Shown: positions 23,455 through 31,629 of the stretch, one piece after another
Layout: every line of letters starts with the position of its first letter
Position numbering within the stretch: the first letter of the stretch is position 1
Assembly (NCBI GenBank): GCA_937957685.1
Contig: CALGAO010000096.1
Span: 1 to 64,000 of the forward strand
Direction: 5' to 3'
DNA from: an uncultured Paenibacillaceae bacterium
GTDB taxonomy: Bacteria > Bacillota > Bacilli > Paenibacillales > DA-C8
DNA: 64,000 nt
Position numbers and translations under genes: made by a program
The notes under the pieces: model-generated
Seen by the model: only the letters and a program-made list of their open reading frames with translations
Databases searched by the model: none
Told to the model about the DNA's origin: nothing

Positions 23455-24396
23455 TTACTCCGCTTGCTCGATCAGGCTGAGCTTCTCACGCTGAAGCTCC
23501 TGGATCCTCTCCTCCGCCTGCCTGCGTTCCTCCTCCAGCTTCCTGATCAGATGATTGATGTGCGAGGACTTGTTCTCCAGTTCTTCGATCGCCCGTTTGA
23601 TGCGGCCCTGCACCATCCAGTCGGTGATCAGATTGTCGAAGAAATAGTCCGCAAAGGTGAGAAGACTGCCCAACTCAATCTCGATGTTGACATCGCGGCG
23701 CACGTCGAGCAGCTCCGTCTGGAATCTTCGCAGATCGCGCTGCGCTTCATGAATCGCGGTGCGCGCCTCATCGATGCGCGTGTGCTTCATCGCCGTTGAC
23801 AGAAGGCCGCCCCCGAGCATGTCGAAGGTTCCCCAGTCCTTGGCCTTGTTCAGTAGCACCTCCGCCCGGCCCAGGGAGTTCTTCGCCGTGCGCCCGGCCG
23901 CGATCGCCTCCTGAAGCTCCTTCACGTTGGCCCGCATCTCTTCTTCCTGCCCGGTCAGGTCGTGCAAGGTCTCGGCCAGGGCAGGGTGGAGTCTCTCGAT
24001 GAGCAGCCTCTTCTCCTGGAGCGCCCGATTATATTCAGCCTCCACATGCTTCAGATTCGCCAGCTTCCGGTTCAGATCGGCGATTTCTTGCTCCAGCTCG
24101 ACGACGGTGTCCGATGCTTCCTCGTACCTGAGCTTCGCCTGAAGCACCTCCGCTTCTTCCTTGGAGAGCTTCTCTTCTTTCTTGCCTGTCAGTGTATAAA
24201 AAAGCGCGCCGAGTGACAGCTTCTCCAGTCGCTCCACATCCCGCTTCTCCCTTTCCAGCCTCGCTGCCCATTGCTCCTTGATCCTTCGCTGCTGTTCCAA
24301 CTCCCTGCTGAGCGCCTTCACCTGCTGCTCCCAATTCAGCTTGTGACGAAGCTCCAGCTTTAGCGACGCGATCTGTTCATTCAACTGCTTCAGCAA
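23455..24396 (-). CDS. Long coiled-coil protein, TTG start
   Basis: The protein is about 313 residues. A TTG at 24396 is preceded by GCAGGAGGAG with six bases of spacing; upstream ATGs at 24414 and 24480 lack such a site, so the TTG is preferred. The sequence is largely coiled coil (LNEQIASLKLELRHKL, ELEQEIADLNRKLANLKHVE). A central globular motif, RAEVLLNKAKDWGTFDMLGGGLLSTAMKH, and IELGSLLTFADYFFDNLITDW interrupt it. No ATPase motif is present. The mid-part resembles uncharacterised bacterial cytosolic coiled-coil proteins; the function is unknown. The gene stands alone. Confidence 0.7.
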   Translation of the reverse strand: MLKQLNEQIASLKLELRHKLNWEQQVKALSRELEQQRRIKEQWAARLEREKRDVERLEKLSLGALFYTLTGKKEEKLSKEEAEVLQAKLRYEEASDTVVELEQEIADLNRKLANLKHVEAEYNRALQEKRLLIERLHPALAETLHDLTGQEEEMRANVKELQEAIAAGRTAKNSLGRAEVLLNKAKDWGTFDMLGGGLLSTAMKHTRIDEARTAIHEAQRDLRRFQTELLDVRRDVNIEIELGSLLTFADYFFDNLITDWMVQGRIKRAIEELENKSSHINHLIRKLEEERRQAEERIQELQREKLSLIEQAE

Positions 24397-24584
24397 GATA
24401 CTCTCCTCCTGCATGTCAAGATGATCATTAATACGCTGGCGACGGGCTGGAAGTTGCATCCTGACATCAGGAACAAGCATAACCCGACGACGTGCCTGGA
24501 TTGGACGGGATCGTCACGGGGCAAGCGACGCCAGCCTGGTGTGATAAGATAACATCATCCGGTCCATGTGTAATTTAATCTAAC

Positions 24585-24630
24585 AAAAAAGCAATCCGAC
24601 GTCTGTTATGCGATGCCAGACGCGGATTGC
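24585..24630 (-). terminator. Terminator after the CD3324-like gene
   Basis: Arms at 24591-24605 and 24617-24630 (GCAATCCG..CGTCTG with CAGACG..GGATTGC) form a long stem. On the - strand it is followed by TTTTTT (24590-24585). Confidence 0.9.
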
Positions 24631-24636
24631 TGTCGT

Positions 24637-24927
24637 TCAAGCATGATGGGATCCTGCGCGTGCTTCCTTGCAAAACACAATCTTGCGTATGCTGTCCTCG
24701 GACAGATGATACTTCTCGGCGAGGGTTTGCACCGTCTCTCCGGCACGATGGAGCCTGCGGATCTCCTCGTTTCTCCGGCGGATCGCCTGACGGGTGCCAT
24801 TGACTTCCCCCCAGCCTTTGCGCGATTCTTCTTTCTTCGGGATATAGACAAGTTCACCGGCGATGTACTCCTGCAGCTCTTCCAGCAGGCGTGCCGGCAG
24901 AACCTCCCTTCCGTTCCTGTAACCGAT
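24637..24927 (-). CDS. CD3324 family protein with apparent ATC start
   Basis: The coding frame gives 96 residues closely matching the CD3324 family: GYRNGREVLPARLLEELQEY, IAGELVYIPKKEESRKGWGE, a basic TRQAIRRRNEEIRRLH and a helix-turn-helix-like TVQTLAEKYHLSEDSIRKIV. Family members usually begin with Met two residues before the conserved Tyr. Here that codon is ATC at 24927, preceded by GGGAGGGG at a normal distance. No ATG, GTG or TTG exists in frame before the upstream stop. Either ATC is used as a rare start or the start was lost by mutation. An overlapping frame (ATG at 25006, strong ribosome binding site) runs to 24854. Confidence 0.6.
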   Translation of the reverse strand: MGYRNGREVLPARLLEELQEYIAGELVYIPKKEESRKGWGEVNGTRQAIRRRNEEIRRLHRAGETVQTLAEKYHLSEDSIRKIVFCKEARAGSHHA

Positions 24928-25092
24928 GGCGTATCCCCTCCCATGAAAACCCGAACTCTGACTTCAGGTACGATACAGATGGCTTCACATCAACAGATCT
25001 CTTCATAGGAAACGCCTCCTTTCCTGACTGGTTATGCCTGATTCTACTATATGTCAATCCCGGCGGATGATCAAGAACATGCGGGCCAACTC

Positions 25093-25115
25093 AAAAAGGA
25101 GGCCCGAAGGCCTCC
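25093..25115 (-). terminator. UUCG-loop terminator after the micro-ORF
   Basis: On the - strand GGAGGCC pairs with GGCCTCC around a UUCG loop (25098-25115) and is followed by TTTTT (25097-25093). Confidence 0.9.
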
Positions 25116-25130
25116 GCCGTCTGTGATCTC

Positions 25131-25163
25131 CTAGACGGAGATCACCTCGTCATGCTGAATCAT
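25131..25163 (-). CDS. Ten-codon ORF (MIQHDEVISV) with strong ribosome binding site
   Basis: ATG at 25163 and TAG at 25133-25131 enclose ten codons. AAAGGAGA at 25179-25172 sits eight bases before the ATG, an ideal site. The last codons and the stop fall within a perfect 9-bp hairpin (25123-25145), and a terminator follows at once. It could be a translated micro-peptide, a leader or part of a small RNA. It lies about 90 bp beyond the stop of thpR on the same strand. Short length makes the call tentative. Confidence 0.4.
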   Translation of the reverse strand: MIQHDEVISV

Positions 25164-25255
25164 TGCGATCATCTCCTTTCTTGCAGGATTGCCGGCCGAC
25201 TGTCTCTATTAAGCCACAACCTCATCCTCCCGCTCCAGTGAAAGAATGGCTAAAA

Positions 25256-25825
25256 TCATTTATTCCGCAGCGGATAGACGCCCTCCACCTGATACATCGG
25301 CTTGCTTCCGAGGTCTGTCCGATACAGCACGATCGAATCGGCTGTCCATGCAGGTTGGGAGCCCATCTCCTCTGACCAGCGGCTTGTCCAGCGATCCATC
25401 GCGAAGTGCGTGCCCTGAAAGTTCTTGGCGATCGTCACATGCGGACGATAAGGCCGATTCTCCGCCTCGAAGCCGACAGCGGTCATCGCCTGCTCGACCT
25501 GGGCCTGCAGCTCATGCAGCCGCTTGAGTTCGCCATCCACTCCTGCCCACAGGATGCGCGGGGCTTCCCGTCTGCCGAAATAGCCGATCCCCGACAGGCG
25601 CAGCCTGAAAGGCGCCAGCCCGGGGATCGCTACCAGCTGATCTCTCACCGCCTGGAGGAGCGCATCATCGCAGGCGCCCAGATATTTCAGCGTAATGTGG
25701 TAATCTTCCTCATACACCCACTTGCGAAAGGCATCTGCCCCTCTTGCGCGCATCGTCCACTCATACAGCGCATGTTTCATCGCCGGAGGTAGAGGCACAG
25801 CCACAAAATAGGTTTTCTCCGCCAT
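25256..25825 (-). CDS. thpR: RNA 2',3'-cyclic phosphodiesterase (2H family)
   Basis: The protein is 189 residues. The ATG at 25825 (MAEKTYFVAV) is chosen because the protein family begins with this strand; GGGTGAT lies upstream. Both 2H motifs are present: HITLKYLG with His43 and Thr45, and HVTIAK with His129 and Thr131. ThpR hydrolyses RNA 2',3'-cyclic phosphodiester ends to 2'-phosphates and was earlier called 2'-5' RNA ligase. The usual length is about 180-190 residues, which fits. The gene is divergent from the serine hydrolase gene at 25936. Confidence 0.9.
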   Translation of the reverse strand: MAEKTYFVAVPLPPAMKHALYEWTMRARGADAFRKWVYEEDYHITLKYLGACDDALLQAVRDQLVAIPGLAPFRLRLSGIGYFGRREAPRILWAGVDGELKRLHELQAQVEQAMTAVGFEAENRPYRPHVTIAKNFQGTHFAMDRWTSRWSEEMGSQPAWTADSIVLYRTDLGSKPMYQVEGVYPLRNK

Positions 25826-25935
25826 CTGCATCACCCGATCTGTCTGTCTTCCATTCTCGCTAACCCCATCATACAAGAAACAGGTTGAATATGCTAATAT
25901 TAGAATATACATAACGAAGGGATGATGATTCATAC

Positions 25936-27108
25936 ATGAGTCGATTTGAACATCTGGACAAGCTGCTGGCCAGGTTCGTGGAGTCCGGAGCGGGTCCCGC
26001 CGGTTGCGCTTGCATGGTTGCCCGGCATGGCAAGATCCTGTATGAGGGTTATCACGGTTATGCCAATCTGGAAGACAGGACGCCGATCACTCCGGATACG
26101 GTCTATCGGCTGTACTCCATGACGAAGGTGATCATCTGCACGGCGGCGCTGATGCTGTACGAACGCGGACATTTCCTGTTGCACGACCCTCTCCATGCCT
26201 ATATCCCCGAGTTCAGGGATGCGCTCGTCTACAGGAAGACTCCGGAGGGCGAATACTATGTCGATCGTGCGAGCAAGCCGATCCTGATCAGGGACGCGTT
26301 CACCATGTCCGTGGGCTACCCGCTTCCCTTCTGGAGCGAGACTCCGACCGCCCGCGAGCTGGCCAGGCTGATGGATCCGACGCAAAGCCAGGGCGAAGAC
26401 GCGGACCTGAACAGCCTGATCAAGGCCGTCGCCAGGGTGCCGATGGAGTTCGATCCCGGAGACCGATGGATGTACGGGCTGGGTCATGATCTGGTCGCCG
26501 CACTGGTGGAAGCCGTCTCCGGCAAGACGATCGGCCAGTTCCTGCAGGAGGAAATCTTCGAGCCTCTCGGCATGAAGGATACGGGCTATCGCTATCGGGG
26601 CAATATCCAGGAGCGCATGGCCACCGTCTATGAGTTCGGGGAGGATGGCAGCCGCAAGGCGACGATCCCGACCTTTGACATCCTGCATCATCCGAACGCG
26701 AGGTTTGAAGGCGGCGGTTTCGGCTTGTACTCCACAGCCAGCGATTACCTGAAGTTCGCGCAGATGCTGGCGAACGGCGGCGTCCATGAAGGCCACCGGC
26801 TGATCGGACGCAAGACGATCGATCTGATGCGCACCAATCATCTCGACGAGGCCAAGCTTCAGCAATACCGCTCCTCTCCCTATCACGCCGGCTACGGCTA
26901 CGGCCTGGGCGTCCGCACTCTGATGGACAAGGCTGCCGCAGGCTCCAACAGCTCGATCGGCGAGTTCGGCTGGAGCGGAATGGCGGGCACGTGGACGTCG
27001 ATCGATCCGGACGAGGGCTTGTCGATCGTCTACATGCATCAGACCTTCCCGCATATGGAGGAATACCACCATCTTCGCGTTCGGGCGGCCGTTTACGGCT
27101 GTCTCTGA
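25936..27108 (+). CDS. Serine hydrolase, class C beta-lactamase-like
   Basis: The protein is 390 residues with no signal peptide, so it is probably cytosolic. The serine nucleophile motif SxxK is Ser61-Met-Thr-Lys64 (YRLYSMTKVI). The second-motif tyrosine is likely in DRWMYGLGHDL and the third element in GEFGWSGMAGTW. LEEIFEPLGMKDTGY-like sequence is typical of this family (EstB, PbpX and related). Members act as esterases, peptidases or D-aminopeptidases; the substrate is not predictable. The ATG follows GAAGGGATGATGATTCAT. Confidence 0.87.
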   Translation: MSRFEHLDKLLARFVESGAGPAGCACMVARHGKILYEGYHGYANLEDRTPITPDTVYRLYSMTKVIICTAALMLYERGHFLLHDPLHAYIPEFRDALVYRKTPEGEYYVDRASKPILIRDAFTMSVGYPLPFWSETPTARELARLMDPTQSQGEDADLNSLIKAVARVPMEFDPGDRWMYGLGHDLVAALVEAVSGKTIGQFLQEEIFEPLGMKDTGYRYRGNIQERMATVYEFGEDGSRKATIPTFDILHHPNARFEGGGFGLYSTASDYLKFAQMLANGGVHEGHRLIGRKTIDLMRTNHLDEAKLQQYRSSPYHAGYGYGLGVRTLMDKAAAGSNSSIGEFGWSGMAGTWTSIDPDEGLSIVYMHQTFPHMEEYHHLRVRAAVYGCL

Positions 27109-27123
27109 TCCCGCTATCTGCTG

Positions 27124-27276
27124 CACATACCCGAAGGGGCGCTCAGGCAGTCAGCGCAGTCTGACTTCTGTCGCCCCTTTCGTATGTGCGGAGTCGATTG
27201 AGCAGATGGTCACTCTGATCAGTCGTCTTCCGTCACCCTTTCGTATGTGCGGAGTCAATTGAGCAGGTGGTCACTC
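27124..27276. repeat. Inverted repeat and 41-bp direct repeat between convergent genes
   Basis: CACATACCCGAAGGGGCG (27124-27141) pairs with CGCCCCTTTCGTATGTG (27172-27188). A 41-bp unit at 27175-27215 recurs at 27236-27276 with two differences, at a 61-bp period. The region separates convergent genes and may act as a two-way terminator that has been partly duplicated. Confidence 0.65.
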
Positions 27277-27314
27277 GACCCGTTCTTGCGCCTGTACCCC
27301 GGGATCGAGCTCTC

Positions 27315-28415
27315 CTATCTCGCCCTTCTTTCGATCAGGTTGATGCCGATGCCCATGCACACGACGCCGAACAGGCACATGACGGACAGCGGATACAGCA
27401 GTTCAGACCAACCGTAGTCGTAATACGCGACCCCTTTGAGCGCCTCCATCCCGTAGGTGATCGGCACGATCTTCGACAGCAGGAGCAGGATCGGGTTGGT
27501 CACGATCTCGATGGGCCAATATGCGCCGCCGATCATGGCTGAACTGACCGCGACGATCGGGATCAACACCGACATCTGCTGCGGCGTCCTGACCAGACCG
27601 GCCATCAGCAGGCCCAGCGCCACGATGGCGAAGGTGTAGATTGCGGCGATGAGAAGGATCGTCGCGAGGCTGTCGCCGAGCGGGAAGCTGAAGCCATAGC
27701 GGAACAGCAGGAAGACGATCACGATCTGCAGATATCCGATCAGGAAGCTGTTGGCGAGATGACCGCTGTACATGGACAGCTTGGAGATCGGCGACAGGAT
27801 GACGCGATCCCAGATGCCGTTTTTCTTGTCCTGCAGCAATTCATTCACCGCATAGGCGATCGTGTAGAACGAGAAGAACAGCGAGAAGCCGAACAGGGAC
27901 TGGATGCGGCTGTCATACTCATAGTCGCCTTCCGCCTTCACCTCGGTGGCATGAATGCTCAGCACCGGATGGGCCAGCTTCTGCTCCAGCTCTGTGCGCA
28001 CATCCTCTCCCGGCATCTGCTCCTCGATCGATCTCAGCTTGAGCTCCTCGTCGTATACGGTTCGCAGATACACATCCAATGCCGACGTATTCATGTCTTC
28101 CATGGAAGCGATGATGCGGTAGTCATCCTGGATCAGCTTGAGCACGAACTGGGCCTTGCCATCTGTCACCTTGTCAAGCGCGGCGCTCTCCTCTGTCAGC
28201 GAGAAGATGAAGGAGTCGGACTTGTTCAGCAGCTCCAGCCAGCTCTCTGCTTCCTCCCGGCTGATGGAGGCATCGTGATACGTATGAACGGTGACTTTGC
28301 CGTAGGAGTTCAGTCCCAGCATCACGGTGAACAGGATCGTCATGCCGATCATGATGAGCACGGAGGCTGGATTTTTGAGCAATTTTTGCAACTGTACTTT
28401 CAGGACGGCCAACAT
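27315..28415 (-). CDS. ABC-2 permease, LnrN-like
   Basis: The protein is 366 residues. One N-terminal helix (PASVLIMIGMTILFTVMLGL) is followed by a large extracytoplasmic loop (about residues 45-190) and then a cluster of five C-terminal helices, ending in a basic tail. This is the ABC-2 (ABC2_membrane_3) layout used by drug exporters. The start ATG at 28415 lies just after the preceding permease gene, and its AAGGAGG is inside that gene's end. With the neighbouring permease and ATPase it forms a three-gene exporter resembling linearmycin exporter LnrLMN. No terminator was identified immediately downstream apart from the 27124-27276 structure. Confidence 0.82.
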   Translation of the reverse strand: MLAVLKVQLQKLLKNPASVLIMIGMTILFTVMLGLNSYGKVTVHTYHDASISREEAESWLELLNKSDSFIFSLTEESAALDKVTDGKAQFVLKLIQDDYRIIASMEDMNTSALDVYLRTVYDEELKLRSIEEQMPGEDVRTELEQKLAHPVLSIHATEVKAEGDYEYDSRIQSLFGFSLFFSFYTIAYAVNELLQDKKNGIWDRVILSPISKLSMYSGHLANSFLIGYLQIVIVFLLFRYGFSFPLGDSLATILLIAAIYTFAIVALGLLMAGLVRTPQQMSVLIPIVAVSSAMIGGAYWPIEIVTNPILLLLSKIVPITYGMEALKGVAYYDYGWSELLYPLSVMCLFGVVCMGIGINLIERRAR

Positions 28416-28416
28416 C

Positions 28417-29700
28417 TCAGAACATCCTCCTTCTCGGGAACAGCCAGAAGCTTACGATGAACATCGATCCGGACAGGAACAGCAGGCGCACGATGAAGTC
28501 GAGATATCGTTCCATGCCGGCGCCTTGCGTGATTTGAACGAACGCGTTCAGGGCGGCGCCGTTGGGCGTCCATCCGCCCAGGTAACTGATGGCCTCGGAC
28601 ATTGCTGACGTCGGGAAGAAACTGCCTCCGAGGAAAGACAACAGCGTGACGAATAACCCGCCGAAGATCTGGGTGGAGCGGTAATTTTCCGCACGGAAAT
28701 TTAATGTAGTTAACAATGCCGCCAGCCCGCCCATGCAGATCGCCAGCACGGCCATCACCAGGAGCAGAGCCAGCCAGAACTCCAGCGACTTGCCGGCGAA
28801 CGTACCAAAGCACAGCGTAGACATGCCGAACAGGACGACAAGCTGCAGGAACACCAGCATCGCTGCCGAGATCGCCTTGCCCGCAAGGTAGGCAAGCGGG
28901 TTCGTGCCGGCGATGACGATGCGGTCGAAGGCGACATTTTCCTTCTCGTTGTAGGCTCTGCTGGCGATGGACGTCGCTGCGTACATGATGAACATCACCG
29001 CCATGCCGAAGGTGTAATACTGGATCGACCGGATCGGGTCGAATGATGGGATGAACTCCACACCGCCGTGGACGGGGCTTTCGGTCGTTTGCCACTCCAC
29101 AGCCATCTGTCCCTTCGAGGCGGATATCTGCCCCAGAGCCGTCTCATAGCTGACCGTGCGCGAGAAGCTCTCCATGACATCCTGGAAGATGCCGCTGCTG
29201 AGGGGATACTTCGATGAGCTTTCCACCAGGAGCCGGGCTCCGTCGCCGCTGTCCAGCAGCATCTTGCGCAGCATGTTGTAGGTGTAATCCTCGGGCACGA
29301 TGAGCAGCACGGCCGCTTCGTCCTGTTCAATAGCGCGCTTGCCCTCTTCCAGTGTCAACTCCTGATAGCTCCCGAGCTGCCTAAACTTCTCACTGTCGAT
29401 CACTCCCCTGAGCATCGCCTGCGGTTGTATCTCTGCGGCGGCTTGCAGCAGTTGGGCCTTGACTTCCCCAGGAAGTTGGGACTGATCGATCTCCTCCAGC
29501 ACCTTCGATCTGCCTGACGCCTCATCATCCTCCACCACGAGCGCGAAATTCAGATCGAGCGTGACCGAGTCGCCATTGATAATGTTTCCCAGGGCGAAAC
29601 CAAGGATCGCGATCAGGATAAACGGCATCAGGATGAGGATCGCCAGCTCCTTCCGGTCGCGCACGAGGATCAGGATATCTTTCTTGATGAAATTGCCCAT
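28417..29700 (-). CDS. ABC-2 permease, LnrM-like
   Basis: The protein is about 427 residues. The ATG at 29700 (MGNFIKKDIL) follows AGGGGGAG with suitable spacing; a GTG at 29706 is less likely. The first helix (ELAILILMPFILIAILGFALG) precedes a large external domain, and six helices lie in the C-terminal half, including the FGGLFVTLLSFLGGSFFP signature region. This is an ABC-2 type permease. It starts within a dozen bases of the ATPase gene end and is followed after one base by the second permease, so the three are one operon. Confidence 0.83.
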   Translation of the reverse strand: MGNFIKKDILILVRDRKELAILILMPFILIAILGFALGNIINGDSVTLDLNFALVVEDDEASGRSKVLEEIDQSQLPGEVKAQLLQAAAEIQPQAMLRGVIDSEKFRQLGSYQELTLEEGKRAIEQDEAAVLLIVPEDYTYNMLRKMLLDSGDGARLLVESSSKYPLSSGIFQDVMESFSRTVSYETALGQISASKGQMAVEWQTTESPVHGGVEFIPSFDPIRSIQYYTFGMAVMFIMYAATSIASRAYNEKENVAFDRIVIAGTNPLAYLAGKAISAAMLVFLQLVVLFGMSTLCFGTFAGKSLEFWLALLLVMAVLAICMGGLAALLTTLNFRAENYRSTQIFGGLFVTLLSFLGGSFFPTSAMSEAISYLGGWTPNGAALNAFVQITQGAGMERYLDFIVRLLFLSGSMFIVSFWLFPRRRMF

Positions 29701-29711
29701 CTCCACTCCCC

Positions 29712-30647
29712 CTAATCCCGCAGCTTGCGGCCCGTCAGATGTAGAAAAACGTCCTCCAGGCTTGGTTTCTGCACGTTCAGATTGACGATTCGGGCTCCAT
29801 GGCGTTCAGCAGCCTGGAACAGATGACCGAGAAGATTGACCGTCTTCGGCACGATCAGCTTGATCGTCTTGTTGCCGTCCACGTCCACTTTGCGGATCTC
29901 GTTGTTTTCCTTCAGTTCGTCCACCAGTTCCTTGCACGGTTCTTCCAGTTGCAGCACGATCGTGTCTTCCGCGGACAGGATGCTCTTGAGCTCTTCCTTG
30001 CGGCCCGAAGCGATCACCTTGCCGTGGTCCATGATATAGATGCGGTCGCACAGTTGCTCGACCTCCTCCATATAGTGGCTGGTGTAGAGAACGGTCATTT
30101 TTTTCTCGATGTTCAGTCTGCGCACGGTCTCCAGGATATAGTTGCGGGACTGCGGGTCGATGCCGACCGTCGGCTCATCCATGATGATGATCTTCGGCTG
30201 ATGCATGAGCGCTGCGGCGATATTGATCCTGCGCTTCATGCCGCCGGAGTAGGTCTTGATCCGCTCCTTCTTCCTGTCTGTCAGATCGACGAGCTCGAGC
30301 ACTTCCTCGACGGCAAGCTCCAGCTCCTTGCCCTTCAGTCCGTAGATACGGCCGAAGAACTGCAGATTCTCCACGGCGCTCAGCTCCTGGTACAGGGCGA
30401 TCTCCTGCGGGACGACGCCCAGCTCATGGCGGATGATGCGCGGATGCTTCAGCACGCTCTGACCGTTCAGCTTCACATCGCCGGAGGTTGGTTTGATCAG
30501 CGTCGAGATCATCGAGATCGTCGTCGACTTGCCCGCCCCGTTCGGGCCCAGCAGGCCGACGGATTCGCCCGGATCGAGATACAGATTCACGCCATCCACG
30601 GCCGTCTTGTTCTTGTATACCTTGCGCAGTTCGATGGTTTCCAGCAT
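29712..30647 (-). CDS. ABC transporter ATP-binding protein, LnrL-like
   Basis: The protein is 311 residues, the same size as LnrL as I recall it. Walker A GPNGAGKS is at residues 34-41, the signature is YSGGMKRR, and Walker B and D-loop are IIIMDEPTVGID. About 90 C-terminal residues form an extra domain ending in LEDVFLHLTGRKLRD, typical of the DrrA/LnrL drug-exporter subfamily. It energises the two downstream ABC-2 permeases. A terminator and a candidate operator separate it from the two-component genes upstream. Confidence 0.9.
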   Translation of the reverse strand: MLETIELRKVYKNKTAVDGVNLYLDPGESVGLLGPNGAGKSTTISMISTLIKPTSGDVKLNGQSVLKHPRIIRHELGVVPQEIALYQELSAVENLQFFGRIYGLKGKELELAVEEVLELVDLTDRKKERIKTYSGGMKRRINIAAALMHQPKIIIMDEPTVGIDPQSRNYILETVRRLNIEKKMTVLYTSHYMEEVEQLCDRIYIMDHGKVIASGRKEELKSILSAEDTIVLQLEEPCKELVDELKENNEIRKVDVDGNKTIKLIVPKTVNLLGHLFQAAERHGARIVNLNVQKPSLEDVFLHLTGRKLRD

Positions 30648-30697
30648 GTTTGGGTTTGCTCCTCCTCATCACCTTTACTGAGACTGATCATATATGG

Positions 30698-30722
30698 AAA
30701 AAGACAGTGCTCCCACTGTCTT
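30698..30722 (-). terminator. Hairpin between two-component genes and exporter operon
   Basis: On the - strand AAGACAGTG pairs with CACTGTCTT (30722-30714 and 30709-30701) and is followed by TTTCC. It may end the kinase/regulator transcript. Confidence 0.6.
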
Positions 30723-30746
30723 CCGTCACTATTTTTACTGTTCAAT

Positions 30747-30760
30747 ATGACTTCAGTCAT
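30747..30760. promoter_or_regulatory. Dyad ATGACTTCAGTCAT, candidate regulator site
   Basis: ATGACT and AGTCAT arms with a two-base centre lie about 100 bp upstream of the exporter ATPase gene. This is a plausible binding site for the LuxR-type response regulator encoded next door; no binding data are available. Confidence 0.45.
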
Positions 30761-30909
30761 GATGCCCTCGGTCACAGGCGGCGCTGCAGCCTGCGGACGC
30801 TGCGTCACATGGCGAGGGAGGCTGCGTGGGTTGGGCTCAGCGGATGTTGCATCGCATGACGAGGCCAGGTCGCGTGCTGTTCGCCCCGTATCGGCTTATG
30901 TATATCCGC

Positions 30910-31542
30910 CTAGACGATGTCGTGGCGTATCGCATAGATCGCCAGCTGCGTCCGGTCACGAAGCTCCAGCTTGTCGAGGATCAGGCTGATGTGATTCTTC
31001 ACCGTGCCGACGGACAACGCCAGTTCCTCGGCGATTTCCTTGTTGCTGCGCCCTTCCCCCACCCTGCGGATGATCTCCAGTTCACGCGGCGTGAGGGATG
31101 GATCCACCTCAGGCGTCTCCTTGCGTTTGAGAAGCTTCGGCATCACCTTCGCCGCCACATGCTCCTCGATCGACAGGCCTCCGCTCAGCGCGCTGCGGAT
31201 CGAGCGGATCAGCGCCTCGGGATCCGCATCCTTCAGCATATATCCGCTAGCTCCGATCCTCAGCGCCTCCAGGGCGTAGGCATCGTCGTTAAACGTCGTA
31301 AGCATGAGCACCTTCTGCGACGGATTGCGCGCGATGATGCGGCGTGCCGCCTCCAGACCGTCCATCTCCGGCATGCGGATATCAAGGATGATGATATCGT
31401 AGTGGTTCAGCTCGCTCAGCTCCAGAGCTTCCAGACCGTTCGCCGCTTCGCCCGTAACCTTCATCTCCGGGTCGGTCTCGATCATCATCTTAAGACCTTG
31501 CCTGACCAGTTTCTGATCCTCGGCTATCAGGATTCGAATCAT
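30910..31542 (-). CDS. NarL/LuxR-family response regulator, LnrK-like
   Basis: The protein is 210 residues. A receiver domain with phosphorylation site Asp54 (IIILDIRMPEMDG), acidic pocket IAEDQ and Lys in YMLKDAD is followed by a LuxR-type HTH at about residues 145-210 (LTPRELEIIRRVGEGRSNKEIAEELALSVGTVKNHI). The ATG at 31542 follows AAGGGGAG; upstream in-frame codons are not preferred. It is encoded 87 bp after the histidine kinase gene and probably activates the adjacent exporter. Confidence 0.9.
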   Translation of the reverse strand: MIRILIAEDQKLVRQGLKMMIETDPEMKVTGEAANGLEALELSELNHYDIIILDIRMPEMDGLEAARRIIARNPSQKVLMLTTFNDDAYALEALRIGASGYMLKDADPEALIRSIRSALSGGLSIEEHVAAKVMPKLLKRKETPEVDPSLTPRELEIIRRVGEGRSNKEIAEELALSVGTVKNHISLILDKLELRDRTQLAIYAIRHDIV

Positions 31543-31629
31543 TCCTATTCTCCCCTTCATGTTGTCAGCCATTTTCCTCCATTGTCTATCCTCCATACAA
31601 GCCGGTCTTCCGACCGACTGACGACTTTT

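Noticed and set aside
27175..27276. CRISPR array
   Set aside because: Only two copies of the 41-bp repeat with a 20-bp spacer and no cas genes.
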